29,912 nucleotides of DNA, taken from contig JADJTO010000024.1 in assembly GCA_016711105.1 (NCBI GenBank), positions 1-29,912 on the forward strand. Direction: 5' to 3'. The notes below the pieces were generated by a model. That model did no database searches and was not told the DNA's origin. It saw only the letters and a program-made list of their open reading frames with translations. Shown here piece after piece: positions 1 through 8,133 of this stretch. The DNA is from Micropruina sp. (GTDB lineage: Bacteria; Actinomycetota; Actinomycetes; Propionibacteriales; Propionibacteriaceae). How positions within the stretch are numbered: the first letter of the stretch is position 1; each line of letters begins with the position of its first letter. The position numbers and the translations under genes were made by a program.

Positions 1-975
1 CTTCGGGTTGCACCGAATAGCAGCGCACGTCAGCAGGATCCGCACCCAGAAGTTTGACGATCGCCAGCAAGGGATAGCTGGCGAGTTCGGGGATCGATCC
101 CCCATCGACGCCATGATGCTCGCGTCCGTCAGGCAGCAGCCGAGTGAACGTCGCATCGACCGACCGCAGTTGGCCGATCGAGCCGCTGCGGGTGACCGCC
201 ACCATCCTCAAGAAGCCCGGGCTGAAGGCCGTCTTGATCGCCTCCAGAACAACCACGCCCCGTTCCCGGGCGAGCGCGAAGACCCGCTGCGCGTCCTGAC
301 CGGTCAGCGCGACCGGCTTCTCGCAGAGCACGTGACGACCCGCCTCGATCGCAGCCAACGCGTACTGGACGTGAGTCCCATGCGGGGTTGCCACGTAGAC
401 GGCGTCCACATGAGCCAACATCTCGGCATAGGTTCCGTAGGCACGATCCAACTCATGCTCAGCCGCGAAGGCTTCGGCGCCCGCCAGCGTCCGGCTGTGC
501 ACCGCCTCGATACTCACGCCGCTCACGTAGCGGGCCTCGGCGACGAAACGGCTCGGATCCGTCCAGCCCCGACGATGCCGACTCGCACCACGCCACCTTC
601 GACCTCCCGAAGCTGGGTGCTGGAGACGTCCTTGGTGCGGTCGAGATAAACCACCCGGCAATAGTCGTTCAAATAGTCGAACTGGCCGCGCCAGTCGGAG
701 CCGATCACGAACAGGTCGATGCCGTACCGCTGGATGTCGGTGATCTTCTGGCCCTCGTACTCCTCGATGATCACTTCGTCGGCGAGACCCGACTCCTGAA
801 CATTGGCGATGCGCTCCATCAGCCCCTGCCGAACGTTCAGCTTTCCCCGGGCCTCGTCGTAGTTCTGGGTGGTGACGCCCACAACGAGGTAGTCACCCAG
901 CTCGCGAGCCCGCTCCAACAGTCGCCGGTGCCCTTGGTGGAACAGGTCAAAGGTTCCGTAGGTGATGACACGCAT
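1..975 (-). CDS. TagD-type cytidylyltransferase fused to Gfo/Idh/MocA oxidoreductase (frameshifted, 3' end outside window)
   Basis: The N-terminal domain (residues 1-123) is a glycerol-3-phosphate-type cytidylyltransferase: GTFDLFHQGH at 7-16 holds the HxGH nucleotidyl-transfer motif, and RTKDVSSTQLR near 113-123 is the C-terminal nucleotide-binding motif. With only about six linker residues the same frame enters a Rossmann domain, VGIVGAGRI (132-140). The frame then breaks near 552-558, where one base appears missing. The next frame stays open to position 1 and encodes typical Gfo/Idh/MocA features, including VYVATPHGTH and the CEKP motif. The ATG at 975 has an AGGAG upstream and lies 13 nt after the ABC ATPase gene, so it is probably the third gene of that operon. 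By family, the first domain makes a CDP-alditol from CTP and an alditol phosphate; the second would oxidise or reduce a sugar or polyol with NAD(P). The true substrate is unknown. Confidence 0.8.
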
Positions 976-988
976 GGCTCTCCTGAGG

Positions 989-1759
989 CTATTTTTTCGA
1001 TGCCTCGTAGGCGGCGACGACCGACTCAGTGTCGCCGTCCATCTCCAGGACACCCTCGTTGATCCAGATGGTTCGGTTACACGTGTCCCTGATCGACTTC
1101 ATCGAATGCGAGACCAGGAAGATCGTCCCGGCGTTCGCGCGCATCTCACGAATGCGAGCCTCGCTTTTGGCGCGAAAGTGCTTGTCCCCGACGGCGAGGG
1201 CCTCATCCACGATGAGAATCTCGTGCTGTTTGGACGCCGCGATCGAGAACTTCAACTTCGCCTGCATGCCGGAGGAGTACGTCCGCATGGGGAAGTCGAT
1301 GGATTTCTCCAGGCCTGCGAATTCAATGATGTCGTCCCGCAACTCAGCGATTTCCTTCTTCGAGAAACCGAGGGCGAGCCCGCCAAGGAGGATGTTGTGA
1401 CCCCCGGAGAGTTCGGGGATGAGGGCAGCGCCGACACCGAGCAGGTTGGGCCGCGAGCTGGCGTATACGGCTCCTTGGGAGGGAGCCGTCAACCCTGTCA
1501 GCGCGCGCATCAGGGTGGACTTCCCGGAGCCGTTGGAACCGATCACGCCGATCGACTCGTTCTCGTAGGCCCGAAAGGAGACACCTCTGAGCGCCAGCAC
1601 GGAGCGGACGCCCCTGGCCTTGGAGAGCAGCCCCGATCGAGCACCGGCACCCGTGGCGGCCCGACCGCCGGCGAACACGCGATACGTCACATGGAGGTTG
1701 TCCACGATCACCACCAGGCGGCCATGAGGCACGGCGTCCGGCACCTCAGTCTCGTCCAT
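989..1759 (-). CDS. ABC transporter ATP-binding protein, TagH/polysaccharide-export type
   Basis: This is the ATPase subunit of a teichoic acid/O-antigen-type exporter, about 256 aa, acting on the cytoplasmic face with the permease encoded just upstream. Walker A GSNGSGKST is at about 74-82, the signature SSGMQ at about 162-166, Walker B ILIVDEAL at about 181-188, and the switch histidine in LVSHS. The degenerate signature SSGM in place of LSGGQ is typical of the TagH/RfbE/Wzt subgroup. It lacks the extra C-terminal substrate-binding domain of Wzt and the long C-terminus of Bacillus TagH. I chose the ATG at 1759 because GGAGGAG lies 5 nt upstream; an in-frame start at 1792 would sit further inside the permease gene. 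It overlaps the permease gene by 14 nt, so translational coupling is likely. The exported substrate is inferred from the neighbours. Confidence 0.88.
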   Translation of the reverse strand: MDETEVPDAVPHGRLVVIVDNLHVTYRVFAGGRAATGAGARSGLLSKARGVRSVLALRGVSFRAYENESIGVIGSNGSGKSTLMRALTGLTAPSQGAVYASSRPNLLGVGAALIPELSGGHNILLGGLALGFSKKEIAELRDDIIEFAGLEKSIDFPMRTYSSGMQAKLKFSIAASKQHEILIVDEALAVGDKHFRAKSEARIREMRANAGTIFLVSHSMKSIRDTCNRTIWINEGVLEMDGDTESVVAAYEASKK

Positions 1760-2591
1760 ATCGCTCCTCCGCAGCCCAGAAGAACAGCACACCCAGGACG
1801 AGGGTCAGCACAGACCATCCAGTCAGGTAGACCCAAAACATGGGGTCGACCTCGCGGGAACCCATCAACACGGCCCGGGCCAGGGACAACACCTGGTAAA
1901 TCGGGTGGAAGTCGTACGCGGTGACCAACCAGGGCCATCGGGCGAGGATCCGGTCCACGTCGAACAGGACTCCGGAGGTATAGAACAGGAGTCGCGAGAT
2001 GAAGGGCAGGAGCTGAGTCAGGTCACGCAAGTGAACGGTCAACCGGGCCGACACCAAGGCCACACCAAAATTGAACAGGCTGAAGACGGCCACGAGCGGG
2101 ATCATCAGCAGCCAGGACCACGTCGGGTAGTCACCCAAGATGACCAAGGCGACGACCATCACTCCCAGCATCGGCACGAGCGACAGGAATTGCTGAATCA
2201 CCACAGCGGTGGGCAAGGCCATCCGTGGGAAGGCCAGGGACTGCACCAACGCGCGGTTGCGGGTGATGGACGTCGCTCCATTGGTCATTGATTGGCTGAA
2301 AAATTCGAAAAGGAAAACCCCGATCACAATGAAAGCGGGGTAGTCCGAGGGCATGTTCGAGCCTTGCATGATTCCGAAGATGGATCCGTAGATCAAGGCG
2401 TTCAGAGTCGGACGAAGCACCATCCAGAGCGCTCCGAGCCGATTGCTCGAGTAGCCGGCCTCGATGCGGAATCGGGCCATGGCAACGGCAAAGTCTCGGC
2501 GATCCCACGTCTGGCGCAGGTATGGCCACAGTGCGGGCCGGGCACCCACTCGGTGCAGCCCGGCCGCTGCTGCTTGGTCAGCGACGCTCAT
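1746..2591 (-). CDS. ABC transporter permease, TagG/polysaccharide-export (ABC-2) type
   Basis: This is a membrane permease of about 281 aa in the ABC-2 family that exports teichoic acid or O-antigen-like polymers. About 90 cytoplasmic N-terminal residues include an amphipathic stretch and the family-typical sequence around YSSNRLGALWMVLRPTLNAL. Six hydrophobic segments follow: LIYGSIFGIM, FIVIGVFLFEFF, MLGVMVVALVIL, LLMIPLVAVFSLFNFGVAL, LLFYTSGVLF and the C-terminal VLTLVLGVLFFWAAEE. The ATG at 2591 has GGAG 6 nt upstream. The longer upstream open frame is antisense to the divergent cytidylyltransferase gene and was discarded. It is the first gene of a minus-strand set (permease, ATPase, cytidylyltransferase-oxidoreductase), which is the arrangement expected for export of a phosphate-linked wall polymer. 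Confidence 0.88.
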   Translation of the reverse strand: MSVADQAAAAGLHRVGARPALWPYLRQTWDRRDFAVAMARFRIEAGYSSNRLGALWMVLRPTLNALIYGSIFGIMQGSNMPSDYPAFIVIGVFLFEFFSQSMTNGATSITRNRALVQSLAFPRMALPTAVVIQQFLSLVPMLGVMVVALVILGDYPTWSWLLMIPLVAVFSLFNFGVALVSARLTVHLRDLTQLLPFISRLLFYTSGVLFDVDRILARWPWLVTAYDFHPIYQVLSLARAVLMGSREVDPMFWVYLTGWSVLTLVLGVLFFWAAEERYGRD

Positions 2592-2634
2592 CGAACTCCA
2601 TCGTTTGCGGCCGGGAGCGGCCGAGACGACGCTG

Positions 2635-2640
2635 AGTCTA
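2635..2640 (-). promoter_or_regulatory. Candidate -10 box for the ABC exporter operon
   Basis: TAGACT read on the minus strand fits the actinobacterial TANNNT -10 pattern and would give a leader of about 40 nt before the permease ATG at 2591. I see no good -35 hexamer at 17-18 nt, so this is a weak call. It lies in the 132-nt divergent region shared with the plus-strand cytidylyltransferase gene. Confidence 0.35.
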
Positions 2641-2710
2641 GCCCGGATGGGGAACAGCGCTAGGGAGCCGTGGCCGGTCCCGCATCCGGGCCACAGCCAG
2701 GAGTGGCCGA

Positions 2711-2716
2711 TATAGT
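2711..2716 (+). promoter_or_regulatory. -10 box placed for leaderless transcription of the TarI-like gene
   Basis: TATAGT lies 7 nt before the ATG at 2724, so transcription would begin at or within a base of the start codon. There is no ribosome binding site before that ATG, which agrees with a leaderless mRNA. This spacing also decided the start codon: the upstream in-frame ATG at 2670 would lie ahead of the box. Confidence 0.5.
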
Positions 2717-2723
2717 GAACGCC

Positions 2724-3404
2724 ATGTACAGCCTTGCTCTCCTGAACGGCGGCGTGGGCGCCCGGGTGGCCGCCGGCCAGCCAAAGCAGCTCATCCGCGT
2801 CAACAGTATTCCCACGATGGTCTACCCCTTGGTCGCCGCCGACGCCGTACCGGAGATCACCGAGATCGTCCTCAACTATCCGGCCGGCTGGCTGGAGGAC
2901 ATCAATCGGGTGGTCACCGACTATGCGATCAAGACCCCGATCAAGTACGTCGAGGCCGGCAACTCCAGACATGAGTCGGTAGCGAAGATGCTGCCGCTGT
3001 GCTCCAACGATCGCGTCCTTCTGCACGAGACCGCGCGCCCTCTGGTCGACCGCCACGACTTCGCCAAGTTGATCGCCGACCCGCACGACAATGTCAGCTT
3101 CATGCGAGAGATTTCGTTCACCGTGGCTCCGGTGGACCCTGTCGCGCGACGAGTGGTCGGTTCCTTGAGCGAGATCGCCTGCGGAACGTCCAACTGCCGC
3201 AAAAATTCTCAAGTCGACCTGGTGGCCGCACACGAGTACGCGGCCCGCGAGGGAGTGGTCTTCACCGAGGACGCGACCCTCTGTGCGGTGGCCAACTTCG
3301 ATGTGTACTTCATCGAAGGCTCCGACCGAAACTTCAAGATCACCACCAAGACCGATGTTCGGCTCGCCGGGTACCTGCTGAGCGGTGATGACGAAGATGA
3401 GTGA
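2724..3404 (+). CDS. IspD/TarI-family cytidylyltransferase (probable alditol-phosphate cytidylyltransferase)
   Basis: This 226-aa protein transfers CMP from CTP to a phosphorylated alcohol. Family motifs in order are LNGGVGARV (7-15, the CTP-binding glycine-rich loop), PKQL (20-23), GNSRHESV (IspD-like GGxTRQESV), LLHETARPLV (usually VHDAARP; here Asp is Glu), TEDATL, and GSDRNFKITTKTDV near the C-terminus. I favour a TarI-like ribitol-5-phosphate role over the isoprenoid enzyme IspD because an SDR reductase gene overlaps it directly and teichoic-acid genes surround it. The same pair of activities, in the same order, is fused in the Haemophilus CDP-ribitol enzyme Acs1/Bcs1. The substrate could instead be another pentitol or tetritol phosphate. 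The protein ends in an acidic GDDEDE tail. Confidence 0.8.
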   Translation: MYSLALLNGGVGARVAAGQPKQLIRVNSIPTMVYPLVAADAVPEITEIVLNYPAGWLEDINRVVTDYAIKTPIKYVEAGNSRHESVAKMLPLCSNDRVLLHETARPLVDRHDFAKLIADPHDNVSFMREISFTVAPVDPVARRVVGSLSEIACGTSNCRKNSQVDLVAAHEYAAREGVVFTEDATLCAVANFDVYFIEGSDRNFKITTKTDVRLAGYLLSGDDEDE

Positions 3405-4113
3405 GCGTGGCAAAACGATCCTGGTCACCGGGGCCTCCAAGGGCATCGGTCAGGCGACCGTCGAGCGCTTCTGGGCCGCCGACAGCGACGTGAAGCACTT
3501 CATCCTGCTGGCGCGTGAGTCCGACGAGTTCGTGGCCGCTGAACAGCAACTGCTGGCGGCGAATCCTCACGGTAAGTCGTTCACCAGTTACCGGATCGAC
3601 CTGGCCGATCGCGCAGCCGTCGAAGCACTCATGGAGGAGATCTCCAAGACGCACGGCAACGTCGACTACCTGATCAACAACGCCGGCTTCACCGCCCCGG
3701 CCCCCATTCACGAGATCCGGTTCGATGACTTCGAGCGGACGATCGGGGTGAACCTCTACGCTCCCTTCACGATCACCCAGACACTCCTGCACGAAGGGAA
3801 TCACTTCGAGTTCATCGTGAACATCGCCTCGACCGCAGGCATGAATGGCCGCTCGGGGTGGCTGACGTACTCAGCCTCCAAAGCGGCCGTGATCGCGATG
3901 AGCCAGGTGATGAAGGAAGAGCTGGCGATCTACGGCACCAGAGTCGTGTGCATCTCCCCCGGGCGCTGCGCGACCGCTCTGCGTCGCACCCTGGCGCCCG
4001 ACGAGGACCCGAGCACGATCATGCAACCGGAGGACGTGGCCGAAGTCATTGACATGCTCTCCTCCAGAAGCGGACGGTTCGTCGACAGCCAGAACATCGT
4101 CGTCCGCCTGTGA
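3397..4113 (+). CDS. SDR-family oxidoreductase (probable CDP-alditol pathway reductase)
   Basis: This classical short-chain dehydrogenase of about 238 aa has the cofactor motif TGASKGIG (11-18), NNAG (94-97), the catalytic serine in the NIASTAG region, and YSASK with Tyr158 and Lys162. It overlaps the cytidylyltransferase gene, so the two are probably coupled. By analogy with the Acs1/Bcs1 fusion it would reduce ribulose-5-phosphate (or a related ketose phosphate) to the alditol phosphate that its neighbour activates with CTP. This is inference from context, since SDR motifs do not identify the substrate. The start is uncertain: in-frame GTG 3385, ATG 3388 and ATG 3397 all lack a clear ribosome binding site. 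I use 3397 because it places the cofactor motif at the usual distance from the N-terminus. Confidence 0.82.
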   Translation: MSERGKTILVTGASKGIGQATVERFWAADSDVKHFILLARESDEFVAAEQQLLAANPHGKSFTSYRIDLADRAAVEALMEEISKTHGNVDYLINNAGFTAPAPIHEIRFDDFERTIGVNLYAPFTITQTLLHEGNHFEFIVNIASTAGMNGRSGWLTYSASKAAVIAMSQVMKEELAIYGTRVVCISPGRCATALRRTLAPDEDPSTIMQPEDVAEVIDMLSSRSGRFVDSQNIVVRL

Positions 4114-5803
4114 CGGCCCTACTCACCCGCTACAAGGCCTACGTCGACCTGGCGCTGCTGGCGATCCTGACCGGGCTGGCCGCGACGGGTTTCCTGCTCT
4201 CTGCGCTGGGCGGGTTCCGTGAAGCGGCGCTCGCGGTGATTCTGATCACCCTCGGCTTCGTCTGGCGACTAGGTCGGGACCTCCGCGCGTACCCCTCAGC
4301 GTTCTTGGTGGCGGCACTCGTGGCTCAGACCGCCAGCGACTGGCTCTGGGGGCTCATTGCCCTCGGGCTCATCGTGCTGGTCGTTTTGGAGAGCGAAGTT
4401 CGCCGTCAGGTCCGCCGACGCAGTGGGATCTCGTCCCAGGCCTATGACCTCCCCGGGTACACGGCTCGCCGTCTGACGTTGAAGAGTCTGACCTTCGACG
4501 TGAGTTGTGGCCTGATCCTGGGGCTGTGGATCGTGGTCGCCCTGGGCCTCCCGACGTGGTCGTTGGTGGTGGTCACCCTGATCGGAGTCGTCGGTGCGGG
4601 CGCCATCACCGCACACGACTGGGTCAAGTGGCCACGTCCGGTGCATGAGGCGCACTTACGCAGTGCGCTCGAGGCGTACCAGCCGAAATTCCTGCTGCAC
4701 TTCAGCGCACCGGCCGGCTCCACCTACCAGCCGGCCATGTGGATGAGCTACCTGGAACGGATCGGGGTCCCCTTCGTCGTCGTGTTGCGCGAAGCGCACT
4801 CGGTGGCCGAGATGCGCGCCATGACGTCAGCCCCGGTCATCGTCGCTTCGTCCATCTCCTCGTTGGACAACGCGATGGTCGATTCGGTGAGCGCAATCAT
4901 GTACGTCAACAACGGCATGAAGAACACGCACGCGGTTCGCTTCAGCGACGTCACCCATGTGCAGTTGCTGCACGGGGACAGTGACAAGCCTCCGAGCTAC
5001 TCCCGGTGACGGCCATGTACGACAAGATCTTCGTCGCAGGTCAGGCCGGGATCGATCGTTATGCCCAGCATGTGGTCCTGATCCCTCGGGAAAAGTTCCA
5101 GATCGTCGGGCGCCCCCAGGTGGAAGCCATCGCGGTCTCTCACACCTCGGTGACCGACGTAGCTCGTCCGACTGTCCTGTACGCCCCCACCTGGCACGGG
5201 TTCTACAACGACACCAGCTTCACCTCGCTCCCCTTCGCACTCCCGATGATCCAGTCGCTGCTGGCGCTGGGAGCCACCGTGATCTTCCGGCCGCACCCGT
5301 ACTCGTTGCAGCATGCCGCCTCCCGAAGCCACATCAACGCCATCGACAAGTTGTTGGCGACCTCAGCCCAAGCCGACGGACGTCAGCATCGTTGGGGGCC
5401 GGCCGCTTCGCAGGGGCTGTCGCTCTTCGAATGCTTCGATGCCTCCGACGCGTTGGTGACCGATGTCTCGAGCGTGGCCGCTGACTATCTCTTCTCGCGC
5501 AAACCTTTCGCGTGCAGCGATGCAGGGCTCGGGGATGGCGACCCGATGTCTGAGTTCCCGCTGATGCAGGCGGCCTATCTGTGGCGGCACGACGATTCGA
5601 ACCCGGAAGCGCTGATGAAGACCATGCTGCGGGTGGACCCGATGGCCGACAAGCGGGCGACGCTACGGACGTACTACCTCGGCGACATCGCTGACCAGGG
5701 GTACGCCAACGCCTTCCTCGAGGCAGCCCGCGCCGTGGTCACCGTGCCGAGCCACGCGCATCGGCAACACCACGATCACGAGAATGAAGAAGTGGACGAC
5801 TGA
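4110..5803 (+). CDS. Membrane-anchored CDP-glycerol glycerophosphotransferase-like protein (frameshifted as sequenced)
   Basis: This is a TagB/TagF-like alditol-phosphate transferase with an N-terminal membrane region. The GTG at 4110 overlaps the SDR stop in a GTGA. Hydrophobic segments fall at about 14-33, 38-55, 62-93, 133-150 and 152-170. The transferase domain has LLHGDSDK, VAGQAGIDR, VGRPQV, VLYAPTWHG, FRPHP and LVTDVSSVAADYL. The frame stops at 5007-5009, and the rest continues in another frame from a GTG at 5006. The paralogue encoded at 8134-9914 is continuous through this point. Restoring one G at the GG of 5005-5006 gives a gap-free match from HGDSDK to the VAG motif, so this is one gene of about 564 aa broken by one missing base. 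As written it would encode a 299-aa membrane part and a 265-aa catalytic part with a GTGA overlap. The C-terminus is oddly rich in His and Glu (HAHRQHHDHENEE). Confidence 0.82.
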
Positions 5804-5823
5804 GCGCCATGAAGGGAGCCGGG

Positions 5824-6525
5824 ATGAAGCGCAATCGCAGGACCCGACTAGCGATGATCGCGTGCGCAGCGTTCTGTGTGACCGCCTGCGCCCCGGCACC
5901 CCCCACCCCAACGGGAACCCCGCCGACGGCTACGCCAACATCCGGGTTCCCCTCCACCCCAGCGAACTCACCGTCGACCAGCATCACAATCACGCCGCCG
6001 GCGCTGGGGCCAACCCTCACCGAGGCCAAGTTCAAGGCCCTACTTGCTCAGCGCAAGGTCGGGGATAGAACGGTCGACATGTACCCCGACGCCACGTCCG
6101 GTTCAGTGGAGGGATCGAGTGGCGAAGAGAAGGAGAGCGACTCGATCGAACCCTGCAAGCAGCAGCGGGCTCGGGCGAAGAAGCTGCTGGTGGGCCAATA
6201 CGCTGACGACAGCTACTCCATCCTGGTGCAACGGTTCACCTCCGCAGCCGGAACAGCCGAAGTACTGGCCCTGGCCAAGCAGTGCTCAGCATTGCTCTCC
6301 GAGCGTGGGATCGACGAAGGGGTCCGGATCGTTGCCGAAGGGGGGACCGCCGGTGCCATCTGGAGGCTCACCCGGCGGGTGACCCAACAGTCTTCCAGCG
6401 ATGCCCATCAAGTCTTGGTCAGCTACGGCAACGTCGTGGTCGTCTTTCTTCAACGCGGCACGAACCCTCCCGAACAATTCACCAATCTGTTGACGAAGCA
6501 GGTCCAGGATGCAGCGGCGGCCTAG
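5824..6525 (+). CDS. Putative lipoprotein of unknown function
   Basis: This secreted protein of about 233 aa has a twin-basic N-terminus, a hydrophobic core and a CVTAC lipobox, with Cys at about residue 22, so it is probably diacylglycerol-anchored outside the membrane. A Pro/Thr/Ser-rich linker of about 40 residues follows, then a globular domain containing two cysteines (in EPCKQQR and AKQCSALL) that could pair. I recognise no family. The ATG at 5824 was chosen because AAGGGAG lies 5-6 nt upstream; the ATG at 5809 lies within that site's leader. It is 20 nt after the glycerophosphotransferase gene in the same direction and precedes the secreted phospholipase-D-like gene, so a role in surface-polymer metabolism is possible but not shown. 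Confidence 0.75.
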   Translation: MKRNRRTRLAMIACAAFCVTACAPAPPTPTGTPPTATPTSGFPSTPANSPSTSITITPPALGPTLTEAKFKALLAQRKVGDRTVDMYPDATSGSVEGSSGEEKESDSIEPCKQQRARAKKLLVGQYADDSYSILVQRFTSAAGTAEVLALAKQCSALLSERGIDEGVRIVAEGGTAGAIWRLTRRVTQQSSSDAHQVLVSYGNVVVVFLQRGTNPPEQFTNLLTKQVQDAAAA

Positions 6526-6651
6526 CCCGCCCGGCACCCGTCAGGGGCGGTCTGTTAGGCTCGTTCACATCGACCAGTTGTAAGAATGCTGTCGCGTGGG
6601 CCGCGACACCCCTCGGGGCGGCCAGGCGATTCGATTCCAGGGGAGTACATC

Positions 6652-8133
6652 TTGAGGCAGATCCGTCGACTCGTCATCCAGATCGTCACGGCAGCCGTCG
6701 TGGTGACCACAGGGGCGACCACCGTATCTGGGGCGCCCTTGGGGCTCCCCACGGAGGCTGTGAGCGTGTCGCCCAGCCCAAGCGCGCAGCCGGCACCCAT
6801 CGTGTCAAGCATGCCGACCCCCGGCGTGTCAGTCGGCGCCACCTCGTCGGCCACTGCCAGCACGTCGCCCAGCGTCAGCGTTTCCCCGAGCTCGAGCACG
6901 ATCACGCCCACCCCTACCCCCACACCCACCATCACCATCCCGCCGTACAAGGCGACCCCGGTGGCAGGTTCTAAATTCAACAATCCGTACTCCTCAGACG
7001 AGAAGGTGCGGTACACGGTGATCAACTACATGACCGGGTTGATCAACTCGGCGGCGGCCGGTTCAACCGTCCGGATCGCCATGTACTCACTCAACGTGGA
7101 CGCCACCAAGGAAGCGATCATCGCGGCCAAGCTGCGTGGAGTGCGCGTGCAGTTCGTCACCGACGACCACGGAATCGGCACCAGCCAGATGAAAGAAGTC
7201 ATCGCTGCTCTCGGCACCACGGTGACGCCCACCGGAAGCTACATCAGCATCTGTGACTTCAGCTGCAGTTCGGACTTCCTCAGCTTCGACCTGCTCACCG
7301 GCGAAGAGATCCGACCGTACCTGCACGCTAAGTACCTCACCTTCTCCGCTGTCGGGGCGAGCAAGAACGTGTCGTTGATCACCTCCAGCAACTTCACCAA
7401 AACGCAGGCCAGCGAGGGCTTCAACAACATCTACACGATCGTGGGCGACACCGTCCTCTACAACTTCTTGCAGGACCGGTTCAACCTCATGCTGCTGGAT
7501 CGCGACGATCTTCCCGCGTACGCGTCGATGACCTCTGGCACCAAGAAGCTGTACTTCTTCCCGGCCAACGTCGGGGACCCGCTCGATGTCGCGACGGACC
7601 CGTATTACGGGATCCTGAGCAACATCCGCTGCACCGGAGTCGCATCCGGCTATGGCACGTACCCCAGCTCGCCGACCAAGAGCCGCACTCAGGTGCGGGT
7701 GTCGATGTTCCAGTGGAGCAAGGCGCGGAACTACTTGGCCCGAAAGCTGAAGGAGCTGAACAACGCGGGCTGCGACGTGAAGGTGATCATGTCGAAGCTG
7801 GACTGGGACCCGGAGGTTGCCAGCATTCTGCTGGCGCCCGGCGGCAAGTACGGCAACATCGAGATCAAGAATGCCGACATTGACACCGACAAGGACGCCA
7901 ACCTCGAGTACTTCGTCCACAACAAGTACATCCTGGTCAACGGCAAGTACCTGAGTGACAGTTCGTCAAAGCTGGTGTTCACCGGCTCCGCCAACTTCAC
8001 GAGATCCGCTCTGCGCTACAGCAACGAACTTGGGGTGAAGGTGGACAGTGCGGCTACGCACAAGTCGTACAAAGCCAACTTCGACCTGATCTACAACAAT
8101 TACAGCGTGCCCCAGGGGATCTGGACTCGCTGA
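6652..8133 (+). CDS. Secreted phospholipase D-like protein with two incomplete HKD motifs
   Basis: This is a 493-aa exported protein. A signal peptide (residues 1-28, ending near TVSGAP) is followed by a Ser/Pro/Thr-rich linker (about 35-98, with a TPTPTPT run) and two PLD-type half domains. Motif 1 is HAKYLTFS (H225, K227), followed by SSNFT. Motif 2 is HNKYILVN (H423, K425), followed by GSANFTRSAL. In both, the Asp expected seven residues after the His is replaced, by Ser and Asn. By family it would cleave or transfer phosphodiesters. Between two teichoic-acid transferase genes, a wall-polymer substrate is an attractive inference. I chose the TTG at 6652 because GGGGAG lies 6 nt upstream and the signal peptide starts there; an ATG at 6586 has no ribosome site. 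A TAGGCT box at 6556-6561 could serve as its -10. Confidence 0.82.
   Translation: MRQIRRLVIQIVTAAVVVTTGATTVSGAPLGLPTEAVSVSPSPSAQPAPIVSSMPTPGVSVGATSSATASTSPSVSVSPSSSTITPTPTPTPTITIPPYKATPVAGSKFNNPYSSDEKVRYTVINYMTGLINSAAAGSTVRIAMYSLNVDATKEAIIAAKLRGVRVQFVTDDHGIGTSQMKEVIAALGTTVTPTGSYISICDFSCSSDFLSFDLLTGEEIRPYLHAKYLTFSAVGASKNVSLITSSNFTKTQASEGFNNIYTIVGDTVLYNFLQDRFNLMLLDRDDLPAYASMTSGTKKLYFFPANVGDPLDVATDPYYGILSNIRCTGVASGYGTYPSSPTKSRTQVRVSMFQWSKARNYLARKLKELNNAGCDVKVIMSKLDWDPEVASILLAPGGKYGNIEIKNADIDTDKDANLEYFVHNKYILVNGKYLSDSSSKLVFTGSANFTRSALRYSNELGVKVDSAATHKSYKANFDLIYNNYSVPQGIWTR

Noticed and set aside
2592..3446. A long N-terminal extension of the ABC permease reading frame on the minus strand
   Set aside because: It is antisense to the well-supported TarI-like gene, has no family features, and the ATG at 2591 has a ribosome site and the expected permease N-terminus.
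5006..5803. An independent soluble transferase gene starting at GTG 5006
   Set aside because: The paralogue is continuous through this point, and one base restores a gap-free fusion, so a broken single gene is more likely. The alternative is kept as a finding.
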